Shown here piece by piece: positions 36,550 to 44,406 of a stretch of DNA of 64,000 nt. Numbering within the stretch: position 1 is the first letter of the stretch; each line of letters opens with the position of its first letter. The notes beneath the pieces are model-generated. The model did not search any database. It was not told the DNA's origin and worked only from the letters and a program-made list of their open reading frames with translations. Location: NCBI RefSeq assembly GCF_020099275.1, contig NZ_CP083646.1, positions 1 through 64,000 of the forward strand. The letters are read 5' to 3'. Made by a program: the position numbers and the translations under genes. This stretch comes from Corynebacterium falsenii. GTDB taxonomy: Bacteria; Actinomycetota; Actinomycetes; Mycobacteriales; Mycobacteriaceae.

Positions 36550-38379
36550 GTGCTGCATGCCATCATCGTGGCCGGTGGCCGCTCCAGCCGCATGCGCACA
36601 TCGGCGCCCGTGGGCACCCCGGCGAAGCCGTTGTTGGAATTTTTATCCGACGCCACACCCCTGCGCCTCATCGACCACTGCATCGGTAGCGCCCGGGATG
36701 TTCTTCCCGAAGGAGGCCGGTGCGTGGTGGTCGGTCCACCGATGGATTTTCCTGGCAACGTTGAGCGGGTGCGGGAGGAACCGGTGTGGTCCGGCCCGGC
36801 GAGCGCCATCGCCGCCGGGGTGCGCCAGCTCGAGGGGGACGGGGCCCGCGAGCGCGACGCGCGGGTGCTCATCCTCGCCGCCGATGTGGTGAACCCTGCC
36901 GCGGCGATCGCCGCCCTGCTGGAAGCGGCTTCTGAGAACCCCGGAGCACAGGCGTGGGTCGCCGAGGCTGATGGCCACCCGCAGCCGCTGCTCAGCCTGG
37001 TCGATGCCCAGGCCACAGCCGCGGCCTTCGCAGGCGTGCGAGGTGGCTCGATCCGCGCAGTCTTCGACACGCTGGATGTGTGCCCGGTTCCGCTCAGCGC
37101 CGAGGTGTCGCGCGATGTGGATACGTGGGAGCAGGCGCAGGCCGCTGGAATCGGCATGCGCCCCGGCCCGGCTGAGTGGACGAGCGCCCGCGATCGCGTC
37201 GCCGCCGTCGCGGAGCGACTCTACCTGGACAGGACGGCCCGGGCGATACCTATGGCTCCTGGTGTGGGGCGGGTTGTGGCGTCGGATATAGAGTCCCCGA
37301 TGAACGTGCCGCACTACACATCGTCGGCGATGGATGGCTACGCGGTGGCCGGTCCGGGGCCGTGGGAGCTGCTGGCCGAGCCGTCCGAGGGCGTGCAGGG
37401 GCGCAACATCCACCGGACCGGCGGGACGCTGCGCGAGGGCCAGGCGCTGCCGGTGCTCACCGGATCACTGCTGCCGGAAGGCGCGGATACGGTGGTGCGC
37501 AGCGAACATTCCGAGGTCCGCGATGGCGAGTTGCGGCTTCTCGATGGCATCACGGTGCGCACCGGGGCTGATATCCGGCACGCAGGCGAGGAACTGCACG
37601 CCGGAGAGGTCCTGGTGACGCAGGGGACGCTGCTGCAACCGCGGCATCTCGCACTACTGGGCGCATGCGGCGTGGATTCGGTGCCGGCGCTGCCTGCGCT
37701 GACGGTCGATCTGGCTTTCTCCGGCAACGAAGTGACTACCTCTGGGATTCCGGGGCCGGGTGAAGTGCGCGATGCGTTTTCGGGATCGTTCCCGGCGCTC
37801 GTGGAGCAGCTGGGCGGGACGGTGCGCAGTGTCACTCGGCTGCGCGACGATCCGGAGCAGGTTGAGGGATGGCTAGAGTCTGCGGAGGCAGACATCGTGG
37901 TGATTACCGGCGGGTCGGGACACAGCGGCCAAGACTTCGCGCGGCGGTTCATTACGGAGACTGCGGATGTGGTGCTGGCGGAATCGGTGCGATGCGCGCC
38001 GGGGCATCCCACCCTGCTGGCGGCGCGGGAGCGTGGCTCGCGGATCCAGCTCATCATCGGCGCGCCGGGCAATCCGTTGGCCGCGCACGTGGCGCTGCAT
38101 TCTTTTCTGGAACCGGCGCTGGCCGTGGCCAACGGTGGCGAATTCCCGGCGACAGTGCCCTACGTTGTCGGCGAGGCGATCCCGGCGATCACAAAGCAGC
38201 GCACCCGGTTGATCCCGGCGCGGGTGGTGAAGAATACAGAGCGACAATGTACGGCCATCCCCATGACCCGCACCAATTCACACATGCTTAGCGGCTACGC
38301 CCACGCCGACGCGCTACTCGTGGTTCCAGCCACGGGTGCACCAGAGGGCGCAGTGGTTCCGGGGCTGCCGCTGGGCTAG
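36550..38379 (+). CDS. MobA-MoeA fusion: molybdenum cofactor guanylyltransferase plus molybdopterin molybdenumtransferase
   Basis: A 609-residue two-domain protein. Residues 1-205 are MobA-like: nucleotide loop AIIVAGGRSSRM, VVVGPP and LILAADVVNP. Residues ~215-609 are MoeA-like: VASDIESPMNVPHYTSSAMD, GRNIHRTGGTLREGQALP, ADIRHAGEELHAGEVLV and VVITGGSGHSGQDFARRF. MoeA inserts molybdate into adenylylated molybdopterin and MobA adds GMP, so the fusion would channel the last two steps. The MoeA GGVSVG-type motif is altered to GGSGHSG. GTG at 36550 has GGAGG nine bases upstream. SDAT in the MobA part (residues ~35) is encoded by a dispersed motif copy. A second, free-standing moeA lies at 41219-42406. 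Confidence 0.88.
   Translation: MLHAIIVAGGRSSRMRTSAPVGTPAKPLLEFLSDATPLRLIDHCIGSARDVLPEGGRCVVVGPPMDFPGNVERVREEPVWSGPASAIAAGVRQLEGDGARERDARVLILAADVVNPAAAIAALLEAASENPGAQAWVAEADGHPQPLLSLVDAQATAAAFAGVRGGSIRAVFDTLDVCPVPLSAEVSRDVDTWEQAQAAGIGMRPGPAEWTSARDRVAAVAERLYLDRTARAIPMAPGVGRVVASDIESPMNVPHYTSSAMDGYAVAGPGPWELLAEPSEGVQGRNIHRTGGTLREGQALPVLTGSLLPEGADTVVRSEHSEVRDGELRLLDGITVRTGADIRHAGEELHAGEVLVTQGTLLQPRHLALLGACGVDSVPALPALTVDLAFSGNEVTTSGIPGPGEVRDAFSGSFPALVEQLGGTVRSVTRLRDDPEQVEGWLESAEADIVVITGGSGHSGQDFARRFITETADVVLAESVRCAPGHPTLLAARERGSRIQLIIGAPGNPLAAHVALHSFLEPALAVANGGEFPATVPYVVGEAIPAITKQRTRLIPARVVKNTERQCTAIPMTRTNSHMLSGYAHADALLVVPATGAPEGAVVPGLPLG
36640..36660 (+). repeat. Dispersed motif copy inside the mobA-moeA fusion gene
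   Basis: Reads TTTTTATCCGACGCCACACC. In frame it encodes FLSDATP where other MobA proteins continue directly, so it looks inserted. Confidence 0.55.
37273..37293 (-). repeat. Dispersed motif copy, MoeA part of the fusion
   Basis: On the minus strand: GACTCTATATCCGACGCCAC. Sense-encoded as VASDIES. Confidence 0.45.
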
Positions 38380-38396
38380 GTGGTGGAGCGGGGCTC

Positions 38397-39233
38397 CTAC
38401 CCCAATTCGCAACCCAGAGCACCTACTGGCGGCCGGGTATCCGACGGCCACCGGCACTGCGACAGCGGCACATCAATGGTGACCCGTTCACCATCCCGGC
38501 CTGCGTACTGACTCTGTGAAGGGCCATGACTGTAGTCGAGGAGCACTTCATTCGTCTGCCGCGAGCTTTGGCGCTGTCCGTCACCGCTCGTCGCGGTCAC
38601 GGTTTGCGGGCTATCGAGCTGCAGGAAGACGATGTTCGTCCCTGGTAAGACTGAGTTCGGGTAATTGGGATCGTAGGTCGATGCGAACTGTTGCATCGTC
38701 ATGGAGCGAATCACTCCGCTGAAGCGGTGCTGCCCGGGTGCCACTGCGCTGCCCCCGCCGCCCTGAGCCCCCTGGGCTTCCGCGGTCCCATCGCCACCGC
38801 CGGCGACGCCCTTCGCGTAGATGTACACGTGGGCATCATTACCGCCGGTGCAGTGAACCGTTTCTTTCCCTGAGCAGGCCATATCGTAGGTCAACCCGGT
38901 GGACGGGGAGCTCGCAGTCACGGTCACGTCCGTCTTCCCGGTCTTCACCCATTGCCTCACGAACTCACCGTGGACATTCTGCGCGAAGCCTTCGGTGGTG
39001 TTCGCACCCGCGGAAAAGCGGGGATAGTCGCTCTCGGAACGCTGACCTTGAGAGTCCTCGGCCGGCTTCACGCTCGGCGATGGCTTGGAGCTCGAGCTGC
39101 TGCTAGCCGGAGCCGAAGCCCCCTCCCCGCCCGACGACCCGGAATCGCTGCATCCCGCCAGAATCAGCGCCGCCGCACTGAGCGCAGACACTGCCACGAG
39201 CGGGGTATGAAATGGCTTTTCTTTTCCTGCCAT
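38397..39233 (-). CDS. Secreted lipoprotein of unknown function
   Basis: A 278-residue protein. A lipoprotein signal peptide ends in the lipobox LILAGC (Cys at about residue 28), followed by a Ser/Gly/Pro-rich linker to residue ~70. The folded part has two Cys pairs (MACSGKETVHC; SQCRWP...LGCELG) and a Gly-rich loop (GVAGGGDGTAEAQGAQGGGG). No domain is recognised. ATG at 39233 is chosen because GGAGGAA stands seven bases upstream. It converges on the mobA-moeA fusion gene. Overlapping palindromes lie upstream. Confidence 0.7.
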   Translation of the reverse strand: MAGKEKPFHTPLVAVSALSAAALILAGCSDSGSSGGEGASAPASSSSSSKPSPSVKPAEDSQGQRSESDYPRFSAGANTTEGFAQNVHGEFVRQWVKTGKTDVTVTASSPSTGLTYDMACSGKETVHCTGGNDAHVYIYAKGVAGGGDGTAEAQGAQGGGGSAVAPGQHRFSGVIRSMTMQQFASTYDPNYPNSVLPGTNIVFLQLDSPQTVTATSGDGQRQSSRQTNEVLLDYSHGPSQSQYAGRDGERVTIDVPLSQCRWPSDTRPPVGALGCELG

Positions 39234-39263
39234 GGTGATTTCCTCCATTGTGCCTATTCGATC

Positions 39264-39283
39264 GCAATCCGATTGCAACAATC
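39264..39283. promoter_or_regulatory. Overlapping palindromes upstream of the lipoprotein gene (candidate operator)
   Basis: GCAATC-C-GATTGC followed with overlap by GATTG-CAA-CAATC, 31-50 bases before the lipoprotein ATG. The layout suits a dimeric regulator. Confidence 0.35.
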
Positions 39284-39360
39284 TTTCGACGCACACTCTT
39301 CCCCCTTCACTTTAGGCAGAATTCCGCGAAAATCTTTGAATTCTGGCCGACTCGATTTAG

Positions 39361-39384
39361 TTTCCAATGATCGACGCCACCAGC
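39361..39384 (+). repeat. Dispersed motif copy, intergenic
   Basis: TTTCCAATGATCGACGCCAC then CAGC. The pyrimidine tract is weaker, and the core is intact. Confidence 0.4.
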
Positions 39385-39608
39385 CTCCCCTGCACCACAC
39401 CACGTAGGGCTCAAACGTGTGCTCTCCCCCGGGAACGCCGACGAGGCTGCCATTTCACTCGAAGCAGCAGAAGGGCGTTTCGAATCCACCGGGGCTTTTC
39501 CTCGTCCGATGAATACGTCCCCACAATGGTGCACGGAATTCCCAACGGAAAAGCTCACGAACGGCATGCTGAAAATAGCACCGTTGGGCCTGGGATCGGT
39601 CAGCAGCA

Positions 39609-40265
39609 CTAACACCCCCGTTCTTGCTGTTTTCTTGCATCCCTAAGCTCTGCCCGCGCGCTCTGCAGCTCTGCCCGCGCCGCTTCCAGCTCCTCTTTCA
39701 AGGCCCGGATATCCGCCCGGTACAGGTCGATCCGCTCGTCCACCTGCTCTTTGTCCCACCGCGGCTTGATGTGCTTCGTGCAATTGCGATCCGCCGCAAC
39801 CACGTCCACCACCATCGCCCTCAGCACCTTCGAGCGGATCTCCCGATCCCCCAGATCCCGCAGCGTGGCCACCAAATCCGGATCCTCATCCAGCTCCACC
39901 ACCTTTGCGTGCCCGAACACTTTCAGGCGCGTGCGGGTGGGATAGTCAATGAAGAACATCGCCACCCGCCCATCGCGGTCCACATTTCCCGTGGTCACGT
40001 ACTGGTTGTTCCCCGCCATCTCCAACCACCCAAGCTGCCGCTCCCCCAGCACGTGGACAAACCCGCGTGGCCCGCCGCGGTGCTGCACGTACGGCCACCC
40101 AGCGCCGGTCACCGTGGACAGGAAGAAGGAATCCGCCCCGCGAATCAAGGCCAGGTCGGCCGGGTCGAATTCAAACGGTCCGACCCGTTCGGGCAAGGTG
40201 GTGCCGATGGACGCCTGGCGGCGTCGGACGAAAGAATCGTAGGCCAGCTGCTCATAGGTAGTCAC
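39609..40265 (-). CDS. Pyridoxamine 5'-phosphate oxidase-like (PPOX, split-barrel flavin) protein
   Basis: A 218-residue protein. The flavin-binding split barrel covers residues ~35-170 (FFLSTVTGAGWPYVQHRGGP; NQYVTTGNVDRDGRVAMFFI; RLKVFGHAKVVELDEDPDLV). The last ~40 residues form a charged coiled coil with heptad-like Leu/Ala (LKEELEAARAELQSARAELR). It probably binds FMN or F420; the substrate is unknown. GTG at 40265 is preceded by TAGGCT at seven bases, suggesting a leaderless mRNA. Confidence 0.82.
   Translation of the reverse strand: MTTYEQLAYDSFVRRRQASIGTTLPERVGPFEFDPADLALIRGADSFFLSTVTGAGWPYVQHRGGPRGFVHVLGERQLGWLEMAGNNQYVTTGNVDRDGRVAMFFIDYPTRTRLKVFGHAKVVELDEDPDLVATLRDLGDREIRSKVLRAMVVDVVAADRNCTKHIKPRWDKEQVDERIDLYRADIRALKEELEAARAELQSARAELRDARKQQERGC
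40215..40237 (-). repeat. Dispersed motif copy inside the PPOX gene
   Basis: On the minus strand: GATTCTTTCGTCCGACGCCG then CCA. The core has one substitution. Confidence 0.4.
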
Positions 40266-40272
40266 ACACCCC

Positions 40273-40278
40273 AGCCTA
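40273..40278 (-). promoter_or_regulatory. -10 box for a leaderless PPOX mRNA
   Basis: TAGGCT on the minus strand, seven bases before the GTG at 40265, identical in sequence and spacing to the moaD box. Confidence 0.4.
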
Positions 40279-40310
40279 AAACCCAGCCCACGCCCCAGGG
40301 GCCGGTTACG

Positions 40311-41150
40311 CTAATCGCGGTAGCCCTGCGCGCCCGCGTTCTCCCCGCGGTTCAGCCACGCGTACAGCGAGCCAATCAGCACACCACCGCCCAGCAGATT
40401 GCCCAGGAAAGCCATGCCCCAGTTCGTCAGCACATGGGCTGGATCCAGGTGCGGCAGTCCGCCATCGATGGTGAAAAACGACAGCGAGAACAGCGAAAAG
40501 TTCGCGATCAAGTGGTCCAGGCCCAGCACCACGAAGATGCCGATGACAAACTGTGTGAAGAAGAACTTGCCCGCGTAGTCCTTGATCAGCAGGCTGCCCA
40601 CCACGGCCATGTTGACCACGAAGTTCGCGGCCGTGGCCTCGAGGAAGATGCCCGTCGGGGTCTTCGTCAGCTTTCCCTCGGTTAGCGTGCCCAGCAGGTG
40701 ATCCGGCCCGATGCCTCCCAGCTTCGCGGATTGGCCGATGATCACGGCCACGAGAATCGCCCCCACCAGGTTAAACACCGTAGTCACCACGATGATGAGC
40801 AGCGCCTTCGGCCACGAGAGCTCCCGGCGTGACGCCCCGAAGCACATAAACATCATCGTGCCCGTGGCCAGCTCCGCGCCGAGTAGCAGGATCGAGGCCA
40901 GACCGATGAAGAACAGCATCCCGAACACGAACGCGCCCGTACCCGGCGCGACCTTCTCCGCGGCCGCACCGCCCACCGCGGCGAAGGCAGTGCCGAGCGT
41001 CAGATACGCGCCCGCAAGGATCGCCCGCACGCTGTAGCGCGGAAGGTCGTGGGTGAACAGCCCCGTTTTCTTGCGGGCGGCTTTCGTCGCCGCTTCGTTG
41101 AACGCGCCCGCGGGAATCTCGCGCGGCTGGGTGGGGGTCGTCTCGCCCAT
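40311..41150 (-). CDS. Formate/nitrite transporter (FNT) family channel
   Basis: A 279-residue FocA/NirC-type protein with six helices. Family signatures include RAILAGAYLTLGTAFAAVGG, FGMLFFIGLASILLLGAELATG, FNLVGAILVAVI and TNWGMAFLGNLLGGGVLIG. It passes formate or nitrite across the membrane; the fdhF-like gene in the same island favours formate. ATG at 41150 follows GAGGAGAG; the longer frame to 41180 is unlikely. Confidence 0.9.
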   Translation of the reverse strand: MGETTPTQPREIPAGAFNEAATKAARKKTGLFTHDLPRYSVRAILAGAYLTLGTAFAAVGGAAAEKVAPGTGAFVFGMLFFIGLASILLLGAELATGTMMFMCFGASRRELSWPKALLIIVVTTVFNLVGAILVAVIIGQSAKLGGIGPDHLLGTLTEGKLTKTPTGIFLEATAANFVVNMAVVGSLLIKDYAGKFFFTQFVIGIFVVLGLDHLIANFSLFSLSFFTIDGGLPHLDPAHVLTNWGMAFLGNLLGGGVLIGSLYAWLNRGENAGAQGYRD

Positions 41151-41218
41151 GGTTGCTCTCCTCACGTCTGGGCCCGGCATGCCAGTGTTAGCCGTGAGTC
41201 ATTGTAAACGTTTGTGCC

Positions 41219-42406
41219 CTATAACCAGTACGTTTCCACAGATTCGCCCTCCCGAACGAGGGTGTCCGCGGGGATCCGCAGCAGCACCGTCGCCGTCGCT
41301 GATTGCGCCAGCAGATGCGATCCACGCCCGCCGATCGGCCGGGAGCGCAGTGTTCCTTCTTTGTTCTCGACGCCGCCACGCACGAAACACTCCCGCCCCG
41401 CGATGCCCTGCACATCCTCCCCGGCAATGGTGGTGAACGGGGGCTGCGCCTCCCCCAAGGTCGGCGCGACGAACAGGCGGAAACTCACCGCCGTGGACAC
41501 GGGGTTGCCCGGCAGGCAGATCACCGGGGTGTCGCGGAAAGTGGCGAGCCCTTGCGGCCCGCCCGGTTGCTGGCTGACGTGGCCGAACCATCCGCCATGG
41601 GGTTCCAGCACCTGGCGGACGACCTCGAACTTGCCGTGGCTGATGCCGCCGCTGGTGATGATCGCATCGGGGCGGTATTCGCTGATGGCGCTGGTCAGCG
41701 CCGCTTCCAGTGCCTCGGGGGAATCGGAGGTGCTGATGTGTGCGGCCACCTCGATATGGTGGCGGTCGCAGAGGGCGGCGAGCATGGGGCCGTTGGCGTC
41801 TGGGATCTGGGCTGCGCCGCTGCCGCCGATCTCCTCGCCACCGGTGCAGATCACCACTCGGGCGGGCCGCAGCACGGGCAGGTCCTGCACCCCCAGCAGT
41901 GCCGCCGCGCCGACAGTGCGGGCGTTGACGCGGTGGCCTGCGGGGAAGAGCTCCGCACCTTTCGCCAAGTCGCTGCCGGCGCGGCGGATGAACTGCCCGC
42001 GGTCGGTGGCGGGTATTCGGACGTTCCCGCCGGTCACGAACTCGGGTGGGTCACAGCGTTCCACTGGGACGATCGCTGCGGTACCCGCTGGGATGCGAGC
42101 ACCAGTCATGATCGGTGCGAGGTGGGTGCTGATGGCGTCGGGATAAAGACGAGAAGGATCCGCACCGGCGGCGATGGTGGGGCCGACCGGGAAAACCCCG
42201 CCGGACAAGTGTTCTGCGGACAGGGCGTAGCCGTCCATCTGCGAGTTATCGAATGCGGGGGAATCCTGGGGCGCGGCGACTGCGGCGGCGAGGGTGCGGC
42301 CGATCGTGCGGGATGCGGGGAGGGTCACCACGGGGCGCGGGCAGAGCTCGCGGAGTGTGCGGCTGACTTCGGCGAGGTGCTCCTCGGGGGTGCGGGTGTG
42401 GCTCAT
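41219..42406 (-). CDS. moeA: Molybdopterin molybdenumtransferase MoeA
   Basis: A 395-residue free-standing MoeA with the substrate motif SPAFDNSQMDGYALSAEH, ARIPAGTAAIVPVE, GRGQFIRRAGSDLAKGAELF-like segment (TDRGQFIRRAGSDLAKGAEL), IITSGGISHGKFEVV and CLPGNPVSTAVSFRLFV. It is the second MoeA of the window besides the mobA fusion. Its ATG overlaps the modB stop (ATGA), tying molybdate uptake to insertion. A copy of the dispersed motif near its C-terminus encodes the antisense of VENKEGT, and another (42132-42154) lies in the N-terminal third. Confidence 0.92.
   Translation of the reverse strand: MSHTRTPEEHLAEVSRTLRELCPRPVVTLPASRTIGRTLAAAVAAPQDSPAFDNSQMDGYALSAEHLSGGVFPVGPTIAAGADPSRLYPDAISTHLAPIMTGARIPAGTAAIVPVERCDPPEFVTGGNVRIPATDRGQFIRRAGSDLAKGAELFPAGHRVNARTVGAAALLGVQDLPVLRPARVVICTGGEEIGGSGAAQIPDANGPMLAALCDRHHIEVAAHISTSDSPEALEAALTSAISEYRPDAIITSGGISHGKFEVVRQVLEPHGGWFGHVSQQPGGPQGLATFRDTPVICLPGNPVSTAVSFRLFVAPTLGEAQPPFTTIAGEDVQGIAGRECFVRGGVENKEGTLRSRPIGGRGSHLLAQSATATVLLRIPADTLVREGESVETYWL
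41353..41380 (+). repeat. Dispersed motif copy inside moeA (3' part)
   Basis: TTCCTTCTTTGTTCTCGACG then CCGCCACG. A long pyrimidine tract, with the core extended by one CGC. Confidence 0.5.
42132..42154 (-). repeat. Dispersed motif copy inside moeA (5' part)
   Basis: On the minus strand: TCTCGTCTTTATCCCGACGC then CAT. Confidence 0.5.
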
Positions 42407-43314
42407 GATGTCCTTCCTACACTGCTTATTCTGCTCGCTGTGCTCGCCCTACTTACTGCGCTGATCACGCGCACGGCCACCACCGCAGCGATGACGAAGA
42501 GGTAGATGCCCAACAGCAGGATGCAGGCCCCGAGGGCCTGGTCCATGTCGCCGGAGCTCAAGCCCAAGGAGACGAGCAGCGGGATGGTGCGGGATTCCCC
42601 GGCGATATTGCCCGCGAAGGTGATGGTGGCGCCGAACTCGCTGAGGGACCGGGCGAAGCTCAGCACCGCGCCGGTGGCCATGCCCGGCGCGGCCAGCGGA
42701 ATCACGATGTGGCGCAAGGTCTCGGTACGGCTCGCGCCCTCGGTGGCGGCGGCTTCCTCGAGGCGGCGGGGAATGGCGGCTAGGGCGGTGACGGTCGTGG
42801 CGACGAAAAAAGGCAGAGACACAAACACCTGCACCATCATCACACCCAGGGTCGTGTACGCCAGGTGGATACCCACCGAATCCAGCCAACCGCCCACGAT
42901 GCCGCGGCGACCCCAGAAAAAGATCATCGCGAGACCCGAGACCACCGGGGAGAGCACCAGCGGTGCGTACACGAGCAACTGCACGGCGGCCACGGCGGCT
43001 TTCGAAAAGCCCGATAGCGGACCCGATCCGCGGCGGTCCGCCAAGGCGAACCACCGGCGCAGCCACAGCGACAGGGGAAAGCCCAGCACCACGCACACCA
43101 CCGTGGAGACGGTGGCGGTCACCAGCGAGAGCACGAAGGCCTGCCGAGCCTCCTGCGTGCTCACCAGCTGCGGCACCTGCGACCACGGGATCGAGGCGAC
43201 GAGTCCCACCAGCGGTCCGGCCACCACAAGCAGGCCCACCACCGCGAAGGGCAGCAGCCAACGCGGCGTGGCGAGATTGCGGGACTTCACGGACATGGCG
43301 GACGCGACAGGCAT
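42403..43314 (-). CDS. modB: Molybdate ABC transporter permease ModB
   Basis: A 303-residue BPD-type inner membrane permease with six helices. The EAA loop is EEAAATEGASRTETLRHIVI, which docks the ATPase. FARSLSEFGATITFAGNIAG is typical of ModB and CysT/W. It follows modA within ~6 bases and overlaps moeA downstream. The start is ATG 43314; ATG 43296 is possible. No modC ATPase gene follows or is seen elsewhere in the window. Confidence 0.9.
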   Translation of the reverse strand: MPVASAMSVKSRNLATPRWLLPFAVVGLLVVAGPLVGLVASIPWSQVPQLVSTQEARQAFVLSLVTATVSTVVCVVLGFPLSLWLRRWFALADRRGSGPLSGFSKAAVAAVQLLVYAPLVLSPVVSGLAMIFFWGRRGIVGGWLDSVGIHLAYTTLGVMMVQVFVSLPFFVATTVTALAAIPRRLEEAAATEGASRTETLRHIVIPLAAPGMATGAVLSFARSLSEFGATITFAGNIAGESRTIPLLVSLGLSSGDMDQALGACILLLGIYLFVIAAVVAVRVISAVSRASTASRISSVGRTS

Positions 43315-43319
43315 GGCTG

Positions 43320-44207
43320 CTAGGTGGCCGGGGTGAATCCGTAGCGGGCGAGGATCTGCTGGGCGGTGTCCGTGTTCAGCCATTCGGTGAAGGCCTTGGC
43401 GGTGGCGTTGTCCCGGCCGCGGGTGGTGAGCGCCACGGGGTATTGGTTGGGTTCCACGCCGTTGATATCAATGGCCGTGACTCCCTTGTCTGCCTGGGCT
43501 TTCACGTCGGTGGAGTACATAAAGCCGGCATCGACCTCACCGGTGGCGACCTTCGTGGACACACTGGCCACGTTCGGTTCCTCGGAGGGTTTGTCGAGCG
43601 TAATGCCCTTGGCCTCTAGGGCACTGTGGGCGATGGTGCCGCAGGGCACCTGTGGGGCGCAGATCGCCACGCGCTTGCCGGAGAGATCCTCGATGGAGTT
43701 GATGTGCCCCGGGTTGCCCTGCGGCAATGCGAGCACCAGGGTGTTCGTGGCGATGACGTGCGCCTGCGCCCCCTCGAAGTCCTGGGTAGACAGCGCCTTG
43801 GTCATGTTCTTCTGGTTCGCGCTGATGAACACGTCCGCCGGTGCACCCTGCTCGATCTGGCGCACGAGGTCGGAGGATCCGCCGTAGCTCCACGTCAGCG
43901 AGGCATCGGGATAGGCGGCGGTGAACACTGCGGTGAGCTCGTCTCCCACTGGTTTCATCGAGGCGGCCGCGAAGATGGTGGCGGGCCCGGACACGGCGGC
44001 GCGTTCGGCGCTGGCAGTGCTGGGATTACTGCTGCCGTTGCCGCTTTCCTTGCCACTGCCATTGTCCTCGCTGCTGCAAGCCCCGAGCCCCGCGATGGCG
44101 AGCGCCAGCACCGCCACGAGCACGCCGATGCGCAGAATCCACACGAGCAGCTGCCGCTTCTGCGTCGAGGCATCGGTGCGTTGGGGGTTGTCGGGAGTCG
44201 GGGTCAT
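43320..44207 (-). CDS. modA: Molybdate ABC transporter substrate-binding lipoprotein ModA
   Basis: A 295-residue lipoprotein: membrane segment at residues ~20-42 with lipobox LGAC, a Ser/Asn/Gly-rich linker, then the ModA fold (ATIFAAASMKPVGDELTAVF; WSYGGSSDLVRQIEQGAPAD; VFISANQKNM; APQVPCGTIAHSALEAKG; VATGEVDAGFMYSTD). The Ser and Tyr residues that hydrogen-bond molybdate are in place. It is the first gene of modA-modB-moeA, divergent from moaA. Confidence 0.95.
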   Translation of the reverse strand: MTPTPDNPQRTDASTQKRQLLVWILRIGVLVAVLALAIAGLGACSSEDNGSGKESGNGSSNPSTASAERAAVSGPATIFAAASMKPVGDELTAVFTAAYPDASLTWSYGGSSDLVRQIEQGAPADVFISANQKNMTKALSTQDFEGAQAHVIATNTLVLALPQGNPGHINSIEDLSGKRVAICAPQVPCGTIAHSALEAKGITLDKPSEEPNVASVSTKVATGEVDAGFMYSTDVKAQADKGVTAIDINGVEPNQYPVALTTRGRDNATAKAFTEWLNTDTAQQILARYGFTPAT

Positions 44208-44406
44208 GGGGTGGGCGTGTCCTGCCTTGTCTCGGGGTCGTGCCGGGTATCCCTGGCACGGCCATCAGCAACGTGGTCTAGCATGGAAACTCACTCTGGT
44301 GTGAGGTCGTTCGTGTTCCCACTCTATCCAACGCGCGCGACCGATCTACCGACTGTCAGCCCACCCACCATCAGCCCATCGTCGATCCGCAGGAGGTGTT
44401 CCCGCC

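Larger units (their letters stand above)
39234..39608. other. Gap between the lipoprotein gene and the PPOX gene
   Basis: 375 bases without a gene. It holds two overlapping palindromes (39264-39276 and 39271-39283) just upstream of the lipoprotein gene and two motif-like sequences (39286-39299 partial, 39361-39384). The rest shows nothing recognisable. Confidence 0.5.

Noticed and set aside
39465-39500. Sequence TTTCGAATCCACC resembling a tRNA T-arm
   Set aside because: No matching acceptor stem, D-arm or anticodon stem could be built around it.
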